The notes below the pieces were generated by a model. The model saw only the letters and a program-made list of their open reading frames with translations. It ran no database searches and was not told the DNA's origin. Shown piece after piece: positions 1-6,157 of a stretch of DNA of 13,597 bases. Position numbers and translations under genes: made by a program. Each line of letters begins with the position of its first letter. The stretch's first letter is position 1. The DNA is taken from NCBI GenBank assembly GCA_905479515.1, contig CAJQMX010000095.1, positions 1 to 13,597 on the forward strand, read 5' to 3'. The DNA comes from an uncultured Parasphingopyxis sp. GTDB taxonomy: Bacteria; Pseudomonadota; Alphaproteobacteria; Sphingomonadales; Sphingomonadaceae.

Positions 1-2
1 TC

Positions 3-242
3 GCACATCTCGCCAAGATCGTCGTTTATGGCGTGCCGCTTCTCTTCGCGTCGACGGGCACCGGAATGCCTTGGCTGGCGATTATGCTGACGATCCCGCT
101 GACCCTTGCGGGGACACGGGTTGGCAAGGCGATTCTTGACCGGATGTCCGATGCCAGCTTTCTGGGATGGACACGCTGGATCGTCAGCCTGATCGGGCTG
201 ATTTATCTTGTCCGCGGGTTGATGATTATCACCGCCAACTGA
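3..242 (+). CDS. TSUP (TauE/SafE) family permease, C-terminal fragment
   Basis: The reading frame is open from the window edge, so this is the C-terminal 79 residues of a longer gene; an internal GTG at 33 is not a convincing start. What is visible is a membrane segment (LLFASTGTGMPWLAIMLTI), a polar loop with GTRVGKAILDRMSD, and a last hydrophobic helix (WIVSLIGLIYLVRGLMII) ending close to the stop. This pattern of a glycine/arginine loop followed by a final helix is typical of the TSUP family of inner-membrane anion exporters (sulfite, organosulfonate and related substrates). The substrate cannot be read from this fragment. It runs codirectionally into the 389-694 gene after a 146-bp gap that contains a TTGCGCAA palindrome at 253-260. 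Confidence 0.65.
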   Translation, partial: AHLAKIVVYGVPLLFASTGTGMPWLAIMLTIPLTLAGTRVGKAILDRMSDASFLGWTRWIVSLIGLIYLVRGLMIITAN

Positions 243-388
243 CCAGCTTGCTTTGCGCAACAATTGAAAAGTTCCAATTTGCGCATCTGCTCCTGCGTCA
301 ATTGATATTGCCTGTGCCCATCCCGTCATCCTAATTCCGGCCTCAGGGGAGATGCTTCAAATCGGCGACCAACCAAGGGAGACCGAAC

Positions 389-694
389 ATGAAACCATCA
401 CTTATTCTATCCGCAGCCCTTTTTTCGCTCAGCGCACCCGCTTTGGCTGAAACGCCTTCAGAGCATCAGTTCGAACACCAGTTCGAGCATGAAGGGATCA
501 CCTATATGTACAATGTCGCGCCTGAAGGCGAAGGCCGGGTTCTGACCGGGCGTCACTATCCCAGCGGCGCGCGCTTTCGGCTGACTGTCCGCGACGGCCG
601 GGTAACGGGACGCATGAACGGATCGGCCGTACGCTTTGAGCTTTCCAGTGTCGAAGTCGACGCAGATCAGAACATGGCGCTCGCCTCACGGTAA
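389..694 (+). CDS. small secreted protein of unknown function
   Basis: 101 residues. The ATG follows a good ribosome site (AAGGGAG about 8 nt upstream). Residues 1-20 form a clear Sec signal peptide (short basic start, hydrophobic core, ALA cleavage motif before ETPSE). The mature protein is about 80 residues and begins with a small internal duplication (EHQFEHQFEHEG). It continues with a compact, probably beta-rich stretch (TYMYNVAPEGEGRVLTGRHYPSGARFRLTVRDGRVTG). No catalytic motif or cysteine is seen, and I do not recognise the family. A location in the periplasm is inferred from the signal peptide. It stands alone on the + strand and converges with the JmjC gene. Confidence 0.75.
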   Translation: MKPSLILSAALFSLSAPALAETPSEHQFEHQFEHEGITYMYNVAPEGEGRVLTGRHYPSGARFRLTVRDGRVTGRMNGSAVRFELSSVEVDADQNMALASR

Positions 695-713
695 CACCGC
701 GCACGGGAAAACG

Positions 714-753
714 GGCAGGTCGCATTTGAGCACAGTCGGTGCGGCCTGCCTTT
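714..753 (+). terminator. possible intrinsic terminator between convergent genes
   Basis: GGCAGGTCGC (714-723) pairs with GCGGCCTGCC (741-750) with one G-U pair, followed by only three T. It lies between the stop of the 389 gene and the convergent stop of the JmjC gene. The loop is long (17 nt) and the T-run short, so it is a weak candidate. Confidence 0.35.
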
Positions 754-774
754 CCCATTACGGATAAACCGTTC

Positions 775-1986
775 CTAGGCTGGCCGGATCAAACCGCGGG
801 ACAATAGACGGCGCACCAGATCGGTCGCATCGCCTTCCTCGATTTCGGGAAGATCGCCGCGCACAAAGACTTCCCCGGTCATCGCGCGCTCGAACGCCTT
901 GCGTTTTGCGCCGATGAATTCGCTTGATCCGCCGCGGGTAACCACGGCAAATTCGCCGCTCTCTTCGTCTTCGACAATCCGGTACAGACCGTTCTCATTG
1001 GCACGATAGCGCTGCTCTTCGGCGATGGGCGCAGAGGCGTAACGAATGATGCCGGCCATTTCAGGCGTCCGCGATTTCACATAATCCTCGGCCATAATGT
1101 CCAGCGGCTCATCAAGCTCGGCCTTTTCCACCAGCTGCGCGATGAATTCGCGAAACTGTTCGCGCGCCGGTGCCCGGTCAAAGCCGCGATTGGCATAACC
1201 GGGCGGCAATGCGCGCCGCAGATCGGGCGTTTCCAGTGCTGCCTTTGACACAGCCTCCAGCACGACATCGGCCCAGGTCTTGGTGACAAGGCCAAGCGTA
1301 ATGTGGAGCGAGGCGGCATCTTCATGCGCCTGGGCATCATGCATCATGCCGCGCGGGATATACACCGCATCGCCGGCGTGCAGGACAAACTCTTCCGTTG
1401 GTTCGCCGACATCATGGACGTCGGGCTCGAACCCCTCGCCGCGAAATGGCTTGCCGACGGGTTCATCATAGAGCCGCCAGCTCTTTGACCCGGACACCTG
1501 GAGAATGAAAACATCATGGTTGTCATAATGGGTGCGAAAACCCGTCGCGCCCGGCGGCGTGAGATAGCAATTGGTTTGCAGCGAAGCACTGAACACCGGC
1601 TCCAGCGCACGGACGAAATCGCCCAGCGGCTTGTGATAGCTGTGGAGATGCGGCGCGATGATCGTGGCCTTGTCCTGATAGAGACGCAGAAGGGCGCTGC
1701 GATCAATTTCGTTATTTTCAAGGGTGAAGGCATCACGGGTAATCCGCGGATCAGCGCGGGTCGCATCAATCTGGCCATTGAAAAGCACGTTATTGGCGAT
1801 GAAGGCATCCATCACATCAATCGAGAGAAGATCGGTGTAGCGATCAGCCTCACTGCGCGTGATCAGGTGGAACCGCTCTTCAAATGTTTCGGTAAAAAAG
1901 GTGCTGGAATCGATGGGATCAAGCACCCGCGATAACGCTGCGCTCGATTCCGCTGGAAGGTCATGAGTCGGATCATATTTGTGCAT
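775..1986 (-). CDS. JmjC/cupin_4 oxygenase (ribosomal-oxygenase-like)
   Basis: 403 residues, close to the size of E. coli RoxA/YcfD (about 370). The central region has the hallmark of Fe(II)/2-oxoglutarate JmjC oxygenases: TGFRTHYDNHDVFILQVSG with H153 and D155 as metal ligands, the GSKSWRLY strand (167-173), and GDAVYIPRGMMH giving the distal ligand H216. The C-terminal part (about 290-403) ends with LVRRLLSRGLI, consistent with the winged-helix tail of this family. Known relatives hydroxylate arginine or histidine in ribosomal proteins in the cytoplasm; the substrate here is not known. It lies just downstream of four Tat-signal repeat proteins on the same strand. It is separated from them by a strong terminator (2079-2111) and probably has its own promoter (TATACT at 2046-2051 on the minus strand). 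The ribosome site is weak (GGGAAT). The enzyme family call is firm; the target is open. Confidence 0.88.
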   Translation of the reverse strand: MHKYDPTHDLPAESSAALSRVLDPIDSSTFFTETFEERFHLITRSEADRYTDLLSIDVMDAFIANNVLFNGQIDATRADPRITRDAFTLENNEIDRSALLRLYQDKATIIAPHLHSYHKPLGDFVRALEPVFSASLQTNCYLTPPGATGFRTHYDNHDVFILQVSGSKSWRLYDEPVGKPFRGEGFEPDVHDVGEPTEEFVLHAGDAVYIPRGMMHDAQAHEDAASLHITLGLVTKTWADVVLEAVSKAALETPDLRRALPPGYANRGFDRAPAREQFREFIAQLVEKAELDEPLDIMAEDYVKSRTPEMAGIIRYASAPIAEEQRYRANENGLYRIVEDEESGEFAVVTRGGSSEFIGAKRKAFERAMTGEVFVRGDLPEIEEGDATDLVRRLLSRGLIRPA

Positions 1987-2078
1987 ATTTTATTCCCGGC
2001 AATCGCGGACGTCTGTCCGGCATCCATCAGATGCTGTCACTAAACAGTATATGTGGTCAAAGAAATTGATCTGAAACA

Positions 2079-2111
2079 AAAAACGCCGGGCATGAAATAC
2101 CCGGCGTTTTT
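2079..2111 (-). terminator. strong intrinsic terminator after the repeat-protein genes
   Basis: Perfect stem CGCCGGG (2084-2090) / CCCGGCG (2100-2106) with a 9-nt loop, flanked by A5 on one side and T5 on the other, so it can work in both directions. It closes transcription of the repeat-protein block and insulates the JmjC gene. Confidence 0.85.
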
Positions 2112-2139
2112 GTAGAAATCTGAATCGGGCCCTGCCTGA

Positions 2140-2472
2140 TCAATAGTCAGGGCAAGGCGCTGTATTCGCCGGATCGGCTGTGGCGCCACTATCGCTATCC
2201 GAACAGCCGGTACCGCTACCAGCGCCGCCCGGCGTACCGCGGCCATAATTGGCGCGGTCTGCCGTGGCTCCGCTGTCAGAATCGGTGATGCCGGAAACTG
2301 ATCGACGGCGTCCGCCGCGTCCCTGGCCTCCCGGATCGGCATTAGCACCGCCATCACTATCGGTAACCTGAGCGCGAACAGCGGTCGTGCCTGTCACAAT
2401 TCCAAGCGCACCTATGCTGGCTGTTGCGCCCACGCGGCGCAGAAATGAACGACGATCTAGATTTTTGGACAT
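2140..2472 (-). CDS. Tat-signal DSD-repeat protein A
   Basis: 110 residues. The frame is open further upstream, but the ATG at 2472 has AGGAG 8 nt ahead and places the Tat signal at the N-terminus like its paralogues. The signal contains twin arginines (LDRRSFLRR, 5-13), a hydrophobic core and VRA|Q near residue 34-35, so export of a folded protein or cofactor-bound form by Tat is expected. The mature part has three copies of the TDSDxGxxAD unit at about residues 36, 62 and 90. The second copy carries DRANYGRG. The last is flanked by C90 and C107, which could form a disulfide. Residues 1-36 differ from protein C at only two positions, which points to recent duplication. No known enzyme motif is seen. 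D-x-D-x-G patterns hint at metal binding, but the spacing is not a standard EF-hand. Confidence 0.8.
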   Translation of the reverse strand: MSKNLDRRSFLRRVGATASIGALGIVTGTTAVRAQVTDSDGGANADPGGQGRGGRRRSVSGITDSDSGATADRANYGRGTPGGAGSGTGCSDSDSGATADPANTAPCPDY

Positions 2473-2555
2473 AATATTTACTCCTACACGGCGTCCCTTT
2501 CGAACACCCAACAATCAGTCACGCCTTTCCGCAAGGCCCTTGATTGGCAGCAATA

Positions 2556-3242
2556 TTAGTTGCCGCGGCCCTGACCGACCGGATCAGCACTCGGCCCGAG
2601 ATCGCTATCAGTAACGCCGCGCGTACTGCCTGCTCCACCGCGTCCACCGTTCAGTGGATCGGCACTTGCTCCAGTATCCCGGTCCGTGATTCCGGTATTC
2701 CTGCTTCGGCCTTGCCCTGCAGGATCGGCGCTTGCGCCGGAATCGCTGTCGGTCATCCCGCTTCCACCACCGCGGCCCTGGCCAACTGGATCGGCGCTCG
2801 CACCGGTGTCACTATCCGTAATGCCGCCACTGTTGCCGCCGCGTCCACGACCAACCGGATCGGCATTGGCACCTACGTCTCTATCGGTTACGCCGCTGCG
2901 ACTGTTGCTGGGGCCGCCCCGCCCATTGCCGGCAGGATCGGCATTTGCGCCGCCATCGCTATCGGTAAGGCCACTTTGCGTGTTGCGATTATTGACCGCC
3001 GGGCTTTCTGCCTGCGCGCCGCTTTCATCAGGCTTCGAATCACCAGACTCTTCACTGGTTTCGCCGTCGTCATTCCCTTCGGCTGCAACCTCATCGCCCG
3101 GATCCGTCGCCGCAGCATCGTCCTCATCATCGCCGCCCAGCCCCAGCCGGTCACAGGCTCCAGTAACAACGGCCATCGCGCCGATGCTGGCTGTCGCGCC
3201 AACGCGGCTTAAAAATGAACGGCGATTAAACTTCGAAGACAT
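2556..3242 (-). CDS. Tat-signal DSD-repeat protein B, probable lipoprotein
   Basis: 228 residues from the ATG at 3242, chosen because GGGGAAG lies 6 nt ahead; an in-frame ATG 15 nt upstream has no ribosome site. The Tat motif is FNRRSFLSR (5-13). The hydrophobic core ends in VVTGAC, so C30 fits a lipobox, unlike the three paralogues. A very acidic linker follows (residues 38-80, rich in D, E, S, G), then six repeats from residue 92 to the end, each of the form (I/V/L/M)TD(S/R)DxGxxADPxGxGRG, with Gly/Ser/Asn linkers. The likely arrangement is a lipid-anchored, flexible acidic stalk carrying repeats at the cell envelope. Function is not recognised. This is the longest member of the quartet and the only one with the linker. 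Confidence 0.8.
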   Translation of the reverse strand: MSSKFNRRSFLSRVGATASIGAMAVVTGACDRLGLGGDDEDDAAATDPGDEVAAEGNDDGETSEESGDSKPDESGAQAESPAVNNRNTQSGLTDSDGGANADPAGNGRGGPSNSRSGVTDRDVGANADPVGRGRGGNSGGITDSDTGASADPVGQGRGGGSGMTDSDSGASADPAGQGRSRNTGITDRDTGASADPLNGGRGGAGSTRGVTDSDLGPSADPVGQGRGN

Positions 3243-3362
3243 AACGCGCTTCCCCAATCTGGCTTTTACGAATATCTGTTAAAACAACAAAGACAGCACC
3301 CAGTTTTTAAAGGATGCCATCTGAAAAGTATCTATCGATCACTGTTCGCAGAACGCGATCGC

Positions 3363-3398
3363 CGGGTTCGAAGCAGCTATGTTGCTACTCCGAACCCG
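3363..3398 (-). other. hairpin between repeat genes C and B
   Basis: CGGGTTCG (3363-3370) pairs with CGAACCCG (3391-3398); inside it AGCA/TGCT (3372-3375 / 3382-3385) can also pair. It starts 8 nt past the stop of gene C. There is no T-run, so it may be an mRNA-stabilising or attenuating hairpin rather than a full terminator. Confidence 0.45.
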
Positions 3399-3405
3399 AT
3401 CGAAA

Positions 3406-3729
3406 TTAATCGCTGTCGTTGCAGCGGGAGCCACGACCACCAGGATCGGCCCGGCTACCAGAATCGGAATCGGAGCAACTGCGCCCGCTACCCGTACCAT
3501 CGCTGCCCGATGCACGGCGTCCACGGTATCCGCGATCAGCATTGGACCCAGTATCGGTATCCGTTGATCCGGTGCGTCCGCGACCTGCAGGGTCGGCATT
3601 CGCGCCAGTATCGCTATCGCTGACTTGGGCGCGAACGGCCGTCGTACCTGTTACAATCCCGAGAGCCCCGATGCTCGCTGTTGCGCCTACGCGGCGCAAG
3701 AATGAACGGCGATCTAATTTCTTATTCAT
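3406..3729 (-). CDS. Tat-signal DSD-repeat protein C
   Basis: 107 residues; ATG at 3729 is preceded by AGGGGA 6 nt away, and an upstream in-frame ATG (3753) is rejected because it would bury the Tat signal. Twin arginines are in LDRRSFLRR (5-13) and cleavage is likely at VRA|Q. Three degenerate units follow: VSDSDTGANADPAGRGR, STDTDTGSNADRGYRGRR and CSDSDSGSRADPGGRG. The last is bracketed by C85 and C103, as in protein A. The tail ends in NDSD. Spacing to gene D upstream is 87 nt and to gene B downstream 163 nt. It is an exported small protein of unknown function, most similar to protein A. Confidence 0.8.
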   Translation of the reverse strand: MNKKLDRRSFLRRVGATASIGALGIVTGTTAVRAQVSDSDTGANADPAGRGRTGSTDTDTGSNADRGYRGRRASGSDGTGSGRSCSDSDSGSRADPGGRGSRCNDSD

Positions 3730-3816
3730 AAAAATTCCCCTTTTACTATACACCCTTGGTCATTCCCTCACCCGGTTTCGAATCAGCAGTGCGCAGACAC
3801 AAAGCCCGGAAAAGTT

Positions 3817-4395
3817 CTAGCGATCGGTTCCCCGGCCATAGCCGGCCCGATCAGAAGTGGAACCGCTGTCTGCATCGGTAATTCCGGTGCGATAATTGCG
3901 GCGTCCCCCGCGGCCATTGCCGCCCGGATCGGCCATGCTGCCGCCATCGCTGTCGGTAAGGCCGCTACGTCCGCTGCCGCGGCCATTGCCCGCTGGATCA
4001 CGATTGCGACCGGTGTCGCTGTCGGTGATTCCGCTGCGCCCACTGCCACGGCCATTGCCAGCCGGATCACGATTGCGACCAGTATCGCTGTCGGTGATTC
4101 CGCTACGCCGGCCACCGCGGCCATTGCCAGCCGGATCGGCGTTGCGGCCTGTGTCACTATCGGTAATTCCACTGCGCCGTCCGCGGCCGCGGCCAACCGG
4201 ATCGGCATTGCGACCCGTGTCACTATCCGTAACGCCGCCACGTCCACGGCCGATGGGATCAGCGTTGCGGCCTGTGTCGCTATCGGTAACCTGGAATGCG
4301 CGGGCAGGCGTTCCTGCCACGATCCCCAATGCGCCCACACCAGCTGTAGCGCCTACGCGCCTCAAAAATGATCTGCGATCGAGCTTCTTGCTCAT
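3817..4395 (-). CDS. Tat-signal DSD-repeat protein D
   Basis: 192 residues from the ATG at 4395 (GGGGGAG about 6 nt ahead). Tat motif LDRRSFLRR (5-13), hydrophobic core, cleavage near ARA|F (31-34). Seven tandem repeats fill residues 36-192. Units 3-5 are almost identical 23-mers of the form ITDSDTGRN(A/R)DPAGNGRG plus a (R/S)GRSG-type linker; the last two units drift, ending with DRAGYGRG. The mature protein is made only of D, G, R, N, S, T, P and a few others, with no cysteine and almost no hydrophobic residues. It should be disordered unless it binds a ligand. It is the first repeat gene after the Fur-box-like promoter at 4437-4495 and may lead a transcript running to the terminator at 2079-2111. 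No family recognised. Confidence 0.82.
   Translation of the reverse strand: MSKKLDRRSFLRRVGATAGVGALGIVAGTPARAFQVTDSDTGRNADPIGRGRGGVTDSDTGRNADPVGRGRGRRSGITDSDTGRNADPAGNGRGGRRSGITDSDTGRNRDPAGNGRGSGRSGITDSDTGRNRDPAGNGRGSGRSGLTDSDGGSMADPGGNGRGGRRNYRTGITDADSGSTSDRAGYGRGTDR
3961..4167 (-). repeat. three tandem 69-bp units coding for repeat protein D
   Basis: Three head-to-tail 69-bp units encode residues 77-145 of protein D and are nearly identical at DNA level. They are the most recently amplified part of a longer, more degenerate array (3820-4290). Slippage or unequal recombination here would change the protein by 23 residues without a frameshift. Confidence 0.8.
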
Positions 4396-4436
4396 GATAC
4401 TCTCCCCCACATAAAATTACTCGCGCCCTGCTCTAG

Positions 4437-4465
4437 GCTGTAACCATCCTGCGTAAGCCTGTCAA
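4437..4465 (-). promoter_or_regulatory. candidate sigma-70-type promoter of the repeat-protein genes
   Basis: On the minus strand TTGACA (4460-4465) is followed after exactly 17 bp by TACAGC (4437-4442), about 42 nt ahead of the ATG of protein D. The -35 is perfect, the -10 moderate (3 of 6). Confidence 0.45.
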
Positions 4466-4480
4466 AAAACAATCTTTTAT

Positions 4481-4495
4481 TGATAATCGTTCTCA
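4481..4495. promoter_or_regulatory. Fur-box-like operator
   Basis: TGATAATCGTTCTCA (minus strand TGAGAACGATTATCA) fits the 7-1-7 Fur pattern TGATAATnATTATCA, with one perfect half and a half matching 5 of 7. It lies 15 bp upstream of the candidate -35 of the repeat-protein promoter and 45 bp past the rhodanese stop. Alphaproteobacterial Fur/Mur/Irr sites vary, so the regulator is an inference. Confidence 0.5.
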
Positions 4496-4540
4496 TTTCC
4501 TTACCTTTCTATGCGTTGCGCAACCCAGGTTTAGCGGTCG

Positions 4541-5092
4541 TCAACCATTACCCTGATCGCTCGCCACCCAGCGCACCCGTGGTTCGGTCAGATCGACCGC
4601 CTCGCCCAGTTCATAGACATTGGGATAGCCATAGCCGTGCAGGTTGATCATCGTCTGGATGTTGAGAGCCAGCGTGACCATTTTCCTGACGACCGGGGCG
4701 ATATTGTTCACAAAATTGTTGTTGCAGTAGATCAGGATCCGCCGATCCGTGTTCGGTCCGATCATCTCCGCCAGGCTTTCCGCCGTGAAATCCGGCAGCG
4801 GCAGATTGACCGCGCCGTCGATATGGCCCTGCGCAAAGGCAGCAGCTGACCGGGCATCCAGGAGCAGCGTGCCGGGCTCGGCCGCCATCGCCTGAAATGT
4901 CGCCAGATCGACGAGCCTCTCCGCGCGCCTATTCTGCACGGTCTGGGCGATCTCGACATAACCGGGAAAATCTATCTGCGGGTTGTTTGAAGCCGCAATG
5001 CTGACCGGAGCGATTGCAGAGGGCGTTTCCGCCAGCGCCGGGCCGCCAGCCATAATTACGCCAATACATATGGCCGATATCAACACGCGCAT
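4541..5092 (-). CDS. secreted rhodanese-like domain protein
   Basis: 183 residues. The frame is open far upstream, but the ATG at 5092 has AAGGAG 8 nt ahead and begins a Sec signal peptide (MRVLISAICIGVIMAGGPALA|E). A single rhodanese domain covers about 57-168. It has the LLLDARS strand (76-82), the GHIDGAVNLP motif (89-98) and the active-site loop ILIYCNNNFVNN with C123 as the sulfur-carrying residue. Periplasmic rhodaneses can transfer sulfane sulfur or act in redox or cyanide handling; the loop CNNNFVN is not one I can assign to a substrate. It lies on the same strand, 145 bp ahead of the repeat-protein genes, with the Fur-like site in between. It diverges from the cupin_5 gene. Confidence 0.82.
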   Translation of the reverse strand: MRVLISAICIGVIMAGGPALAETPSAIAPVSIAASNNPQIDFPGYVEIAQTVQNRRAERLVDLATFQAMAAEPGTLLLDARSAAAFAQGHIDGAVNLPLPDFTAESLAEMIGPNTDRRILIYCNNNFVNNIAPVVRKMVTLALNIQTMINLHGYGYPNVYELGEAVDLTEPRVRWVASDQGNG

Positions 5093-5188
5093 TCGCAATG
5101 CTCCTTTGGCATAGCGGCGCGACCCGGATAGAGGATTGTACCTAGGAAGATGAGCAAAGGCTGAACGCCAGCGAGGAGACGCTACAGG

Positions 5189-5632
5189 ATGAACGAGGCA
5201 GCCCGAACAATCTGTGAAAGCCTGGGGCTTGAACCGCATCCGGAAGGCGGCTGGTATAAAGAGACTTGGCGGGCGCAGGCCGAAGCCGGCGTTCGAGCCA
5301 GCGGCACGGCCATCCATTTCCTGCTGCCAGCAGACGAGCGATCCCATTGGCACAAGGTTGACGCGAACGAAATCTGGCTCTGGCATGGCGGCGACCCGTT
5401 GACGCTGCATATTGCGGACGATGCCCAAGGTGCAGAGCGCACCATCATATTGGGTAGCGATATCAGCAGCGGGCAGGCACCGCAGGTCGTGATCCCGCCG
5501 CATCACTGGCAGGCCGCCCAACCCCTGGGCGATGCGGCAGGCTATGTGCTGGTGAGCTGCATCGTCGTGCCCGGGTTCGAGTTCTCCGGTTTCACGCTCG
5601 CGCCGGATAACTGGACGCCGGCAGATCGCTAG
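5189..5632 (+). CDS. cupin_5 (DUF985) family protein
   Basis: 147 residues with the full set of DUF985 motifs: LEPHPEGGWYKETWRA near the start, TAIHFLLP, SHWHKVDANEIWLWHGGDPL (about 50-70) holding the cupin histidines, GQAPQVVIPPHHWQAA, and the C-terminal SCIVVPGFEFSGFTLA. Family members are small cytoplasmic beta-barrel proteins; some resemble sugar-nucleotide epimerases, but the function is generally unknown. A GAGGAG sequence lies about 14 nt ahead of the ATG, with CAGG directly before it. It diverges from the rhodanese gene across a 96-bp gap. Family call is firm, function open. Confidence 0.88.
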   Translation: MNEAARTICESLGLEPHPEGGWYKETWRAQAEAGVRASGTAIHFLLPADERSHWHKVDANEIWLWHGGDPLTLHIADDAQGAERTIILGSDISSGQAPQVVIPPHHWQAAQPLGDAAGYVLVSCIVVPGFEFSGFTLAPDNWTPADR

Positions 5633-5645
5633 CGCTGCCCCTGAT

Positions 5646-5661
5646 TATGTTGCGCAACATA
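5646..5661. repeat. 16-bp perfect palindrome around TTGCGCAA
   Basis: TATGTTGCGCAACATA reads the same on both strands, 13 bp after the stop of the cupin_5 gene. GTTGCGCAAC recurs at 4515-4524, ahead of the Fur-like site, and TTGCGCAA at 253-260. A dimeric regulator site is possible. Confidence 0.4.
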
Positions 5662-5699
5662 GGGTGCAGCATCAAAATCCCTCCCTGAAATTATTACGT

Positions 5700-6101
5700 T
5701 GAATCAAGGGCCTGCCGAGTTATCCCCGATATCCTCGTTATTCCATGTCGCTTTTCGCTTTGCGCGACTCGTGAAACCGTGAGACCTTGCTTTTGTCGAA
5801 GGGGAAAGCATCGGAAGGCAACGACCGAAGCAGGAACCGGAAACCGCAGAACCGGAAAAACTGTAGAGCGCAAGCAAAGCAGGAAGGAAGGGAAAGCGAG
5901 ATGTTTGGAAAGATTTTCCACACCGTCATCGTGCAAGCGAAGACATAGTGGTAAATTCGGAGAAACATCGAAAGGCAGGAAAGATATTTTCGGATATTGG
6001 AACTGTCTCCGTGCCTGAGCGCGGATCGGGTGGTCTTCTAGAACATCCAACCCCGGCGCCCGGCGCAGTGGAGGCTGATCTTCGGATCAGCCTCCATTTT
6101 T
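5700..6101 (+). ncRNA. possible small RNA or long 3' leader ending at a strong terminator
   Basis: The gap 5633-6157 holds no convincing gene on either strand: open frames lack ribosome sites and their translations are low-complexity (K, R, G, E rich). The + strand is purine-rich from 5795 to 6030 with about 14 GGA motifs, including a duplicated GAACCGGAAA, and finishes at a TTCG-loop terminator (6069-6101). The latter has no other obvious client than the cupin_5 gene 440 nt upstream. The 5' end given is approximate; a poor promoter (TTGCGC at 5651 and CAAAAT 17 bp later) overlaps the palindrome. GGA repeats are typical of CsrA-sponge RNAs, but CsrA is rare in this group, so identity is open. 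Confidence 0.3.
6069..6101 (+). terminator. strong intrinsic terminator with TTCG loop
   Basis: TGGAGGCTGATC (6069-6080), loop TTCG, GATCAGCCTCCA (6085-6096), then TTTTTA. The 12-bp perfect stem with a stable tetraloop and T-run works on the + strand only. The 3' arm contains CCTCC, complementary to a ribosome-binding site. Confidence 0.88.
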
Positions 6102-6157
6102 ATATGCGCGCCCGACGAATGATTTCCCGGCGCTCCCCTAACACTGAGACATGCCCG

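Noticed and set aside
1516..1935. + strand frame of 139 codons opposite the JmjC gene
   Set aside because: Shadow of the JmjC gene, which has complete catalytic motifs in the other strand.
3820..4290. CRISPR-like tandem array
   Set aside because: The period of 57-78 bp has no unique spacers; the whole unit is coding and stays in frame.
2544..4414. Long + strand frames rich in proline, arginine and serine opposite the repeat genes
   Set aside because: They are the antisense translation of the DSD repeats; they lack ribosome sites, and the minus-strand frames have good ribosome sites and Tat signals.
5093..5521. N-terminal extension of the rhodanese frame on the minus strand
   Set aside because: It overlaps the firm cupin_5 gene and lies upstream of a clear signal peptide with its own ribosome site at 5092.
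5694..6050. Minus-strand frame of 118 codons and + strand frames in the 5633-6157 gap
   Set aside because: No ribosome sites, low-complexity composition and no protein-like pattern; the stretch is better read as non-coding.
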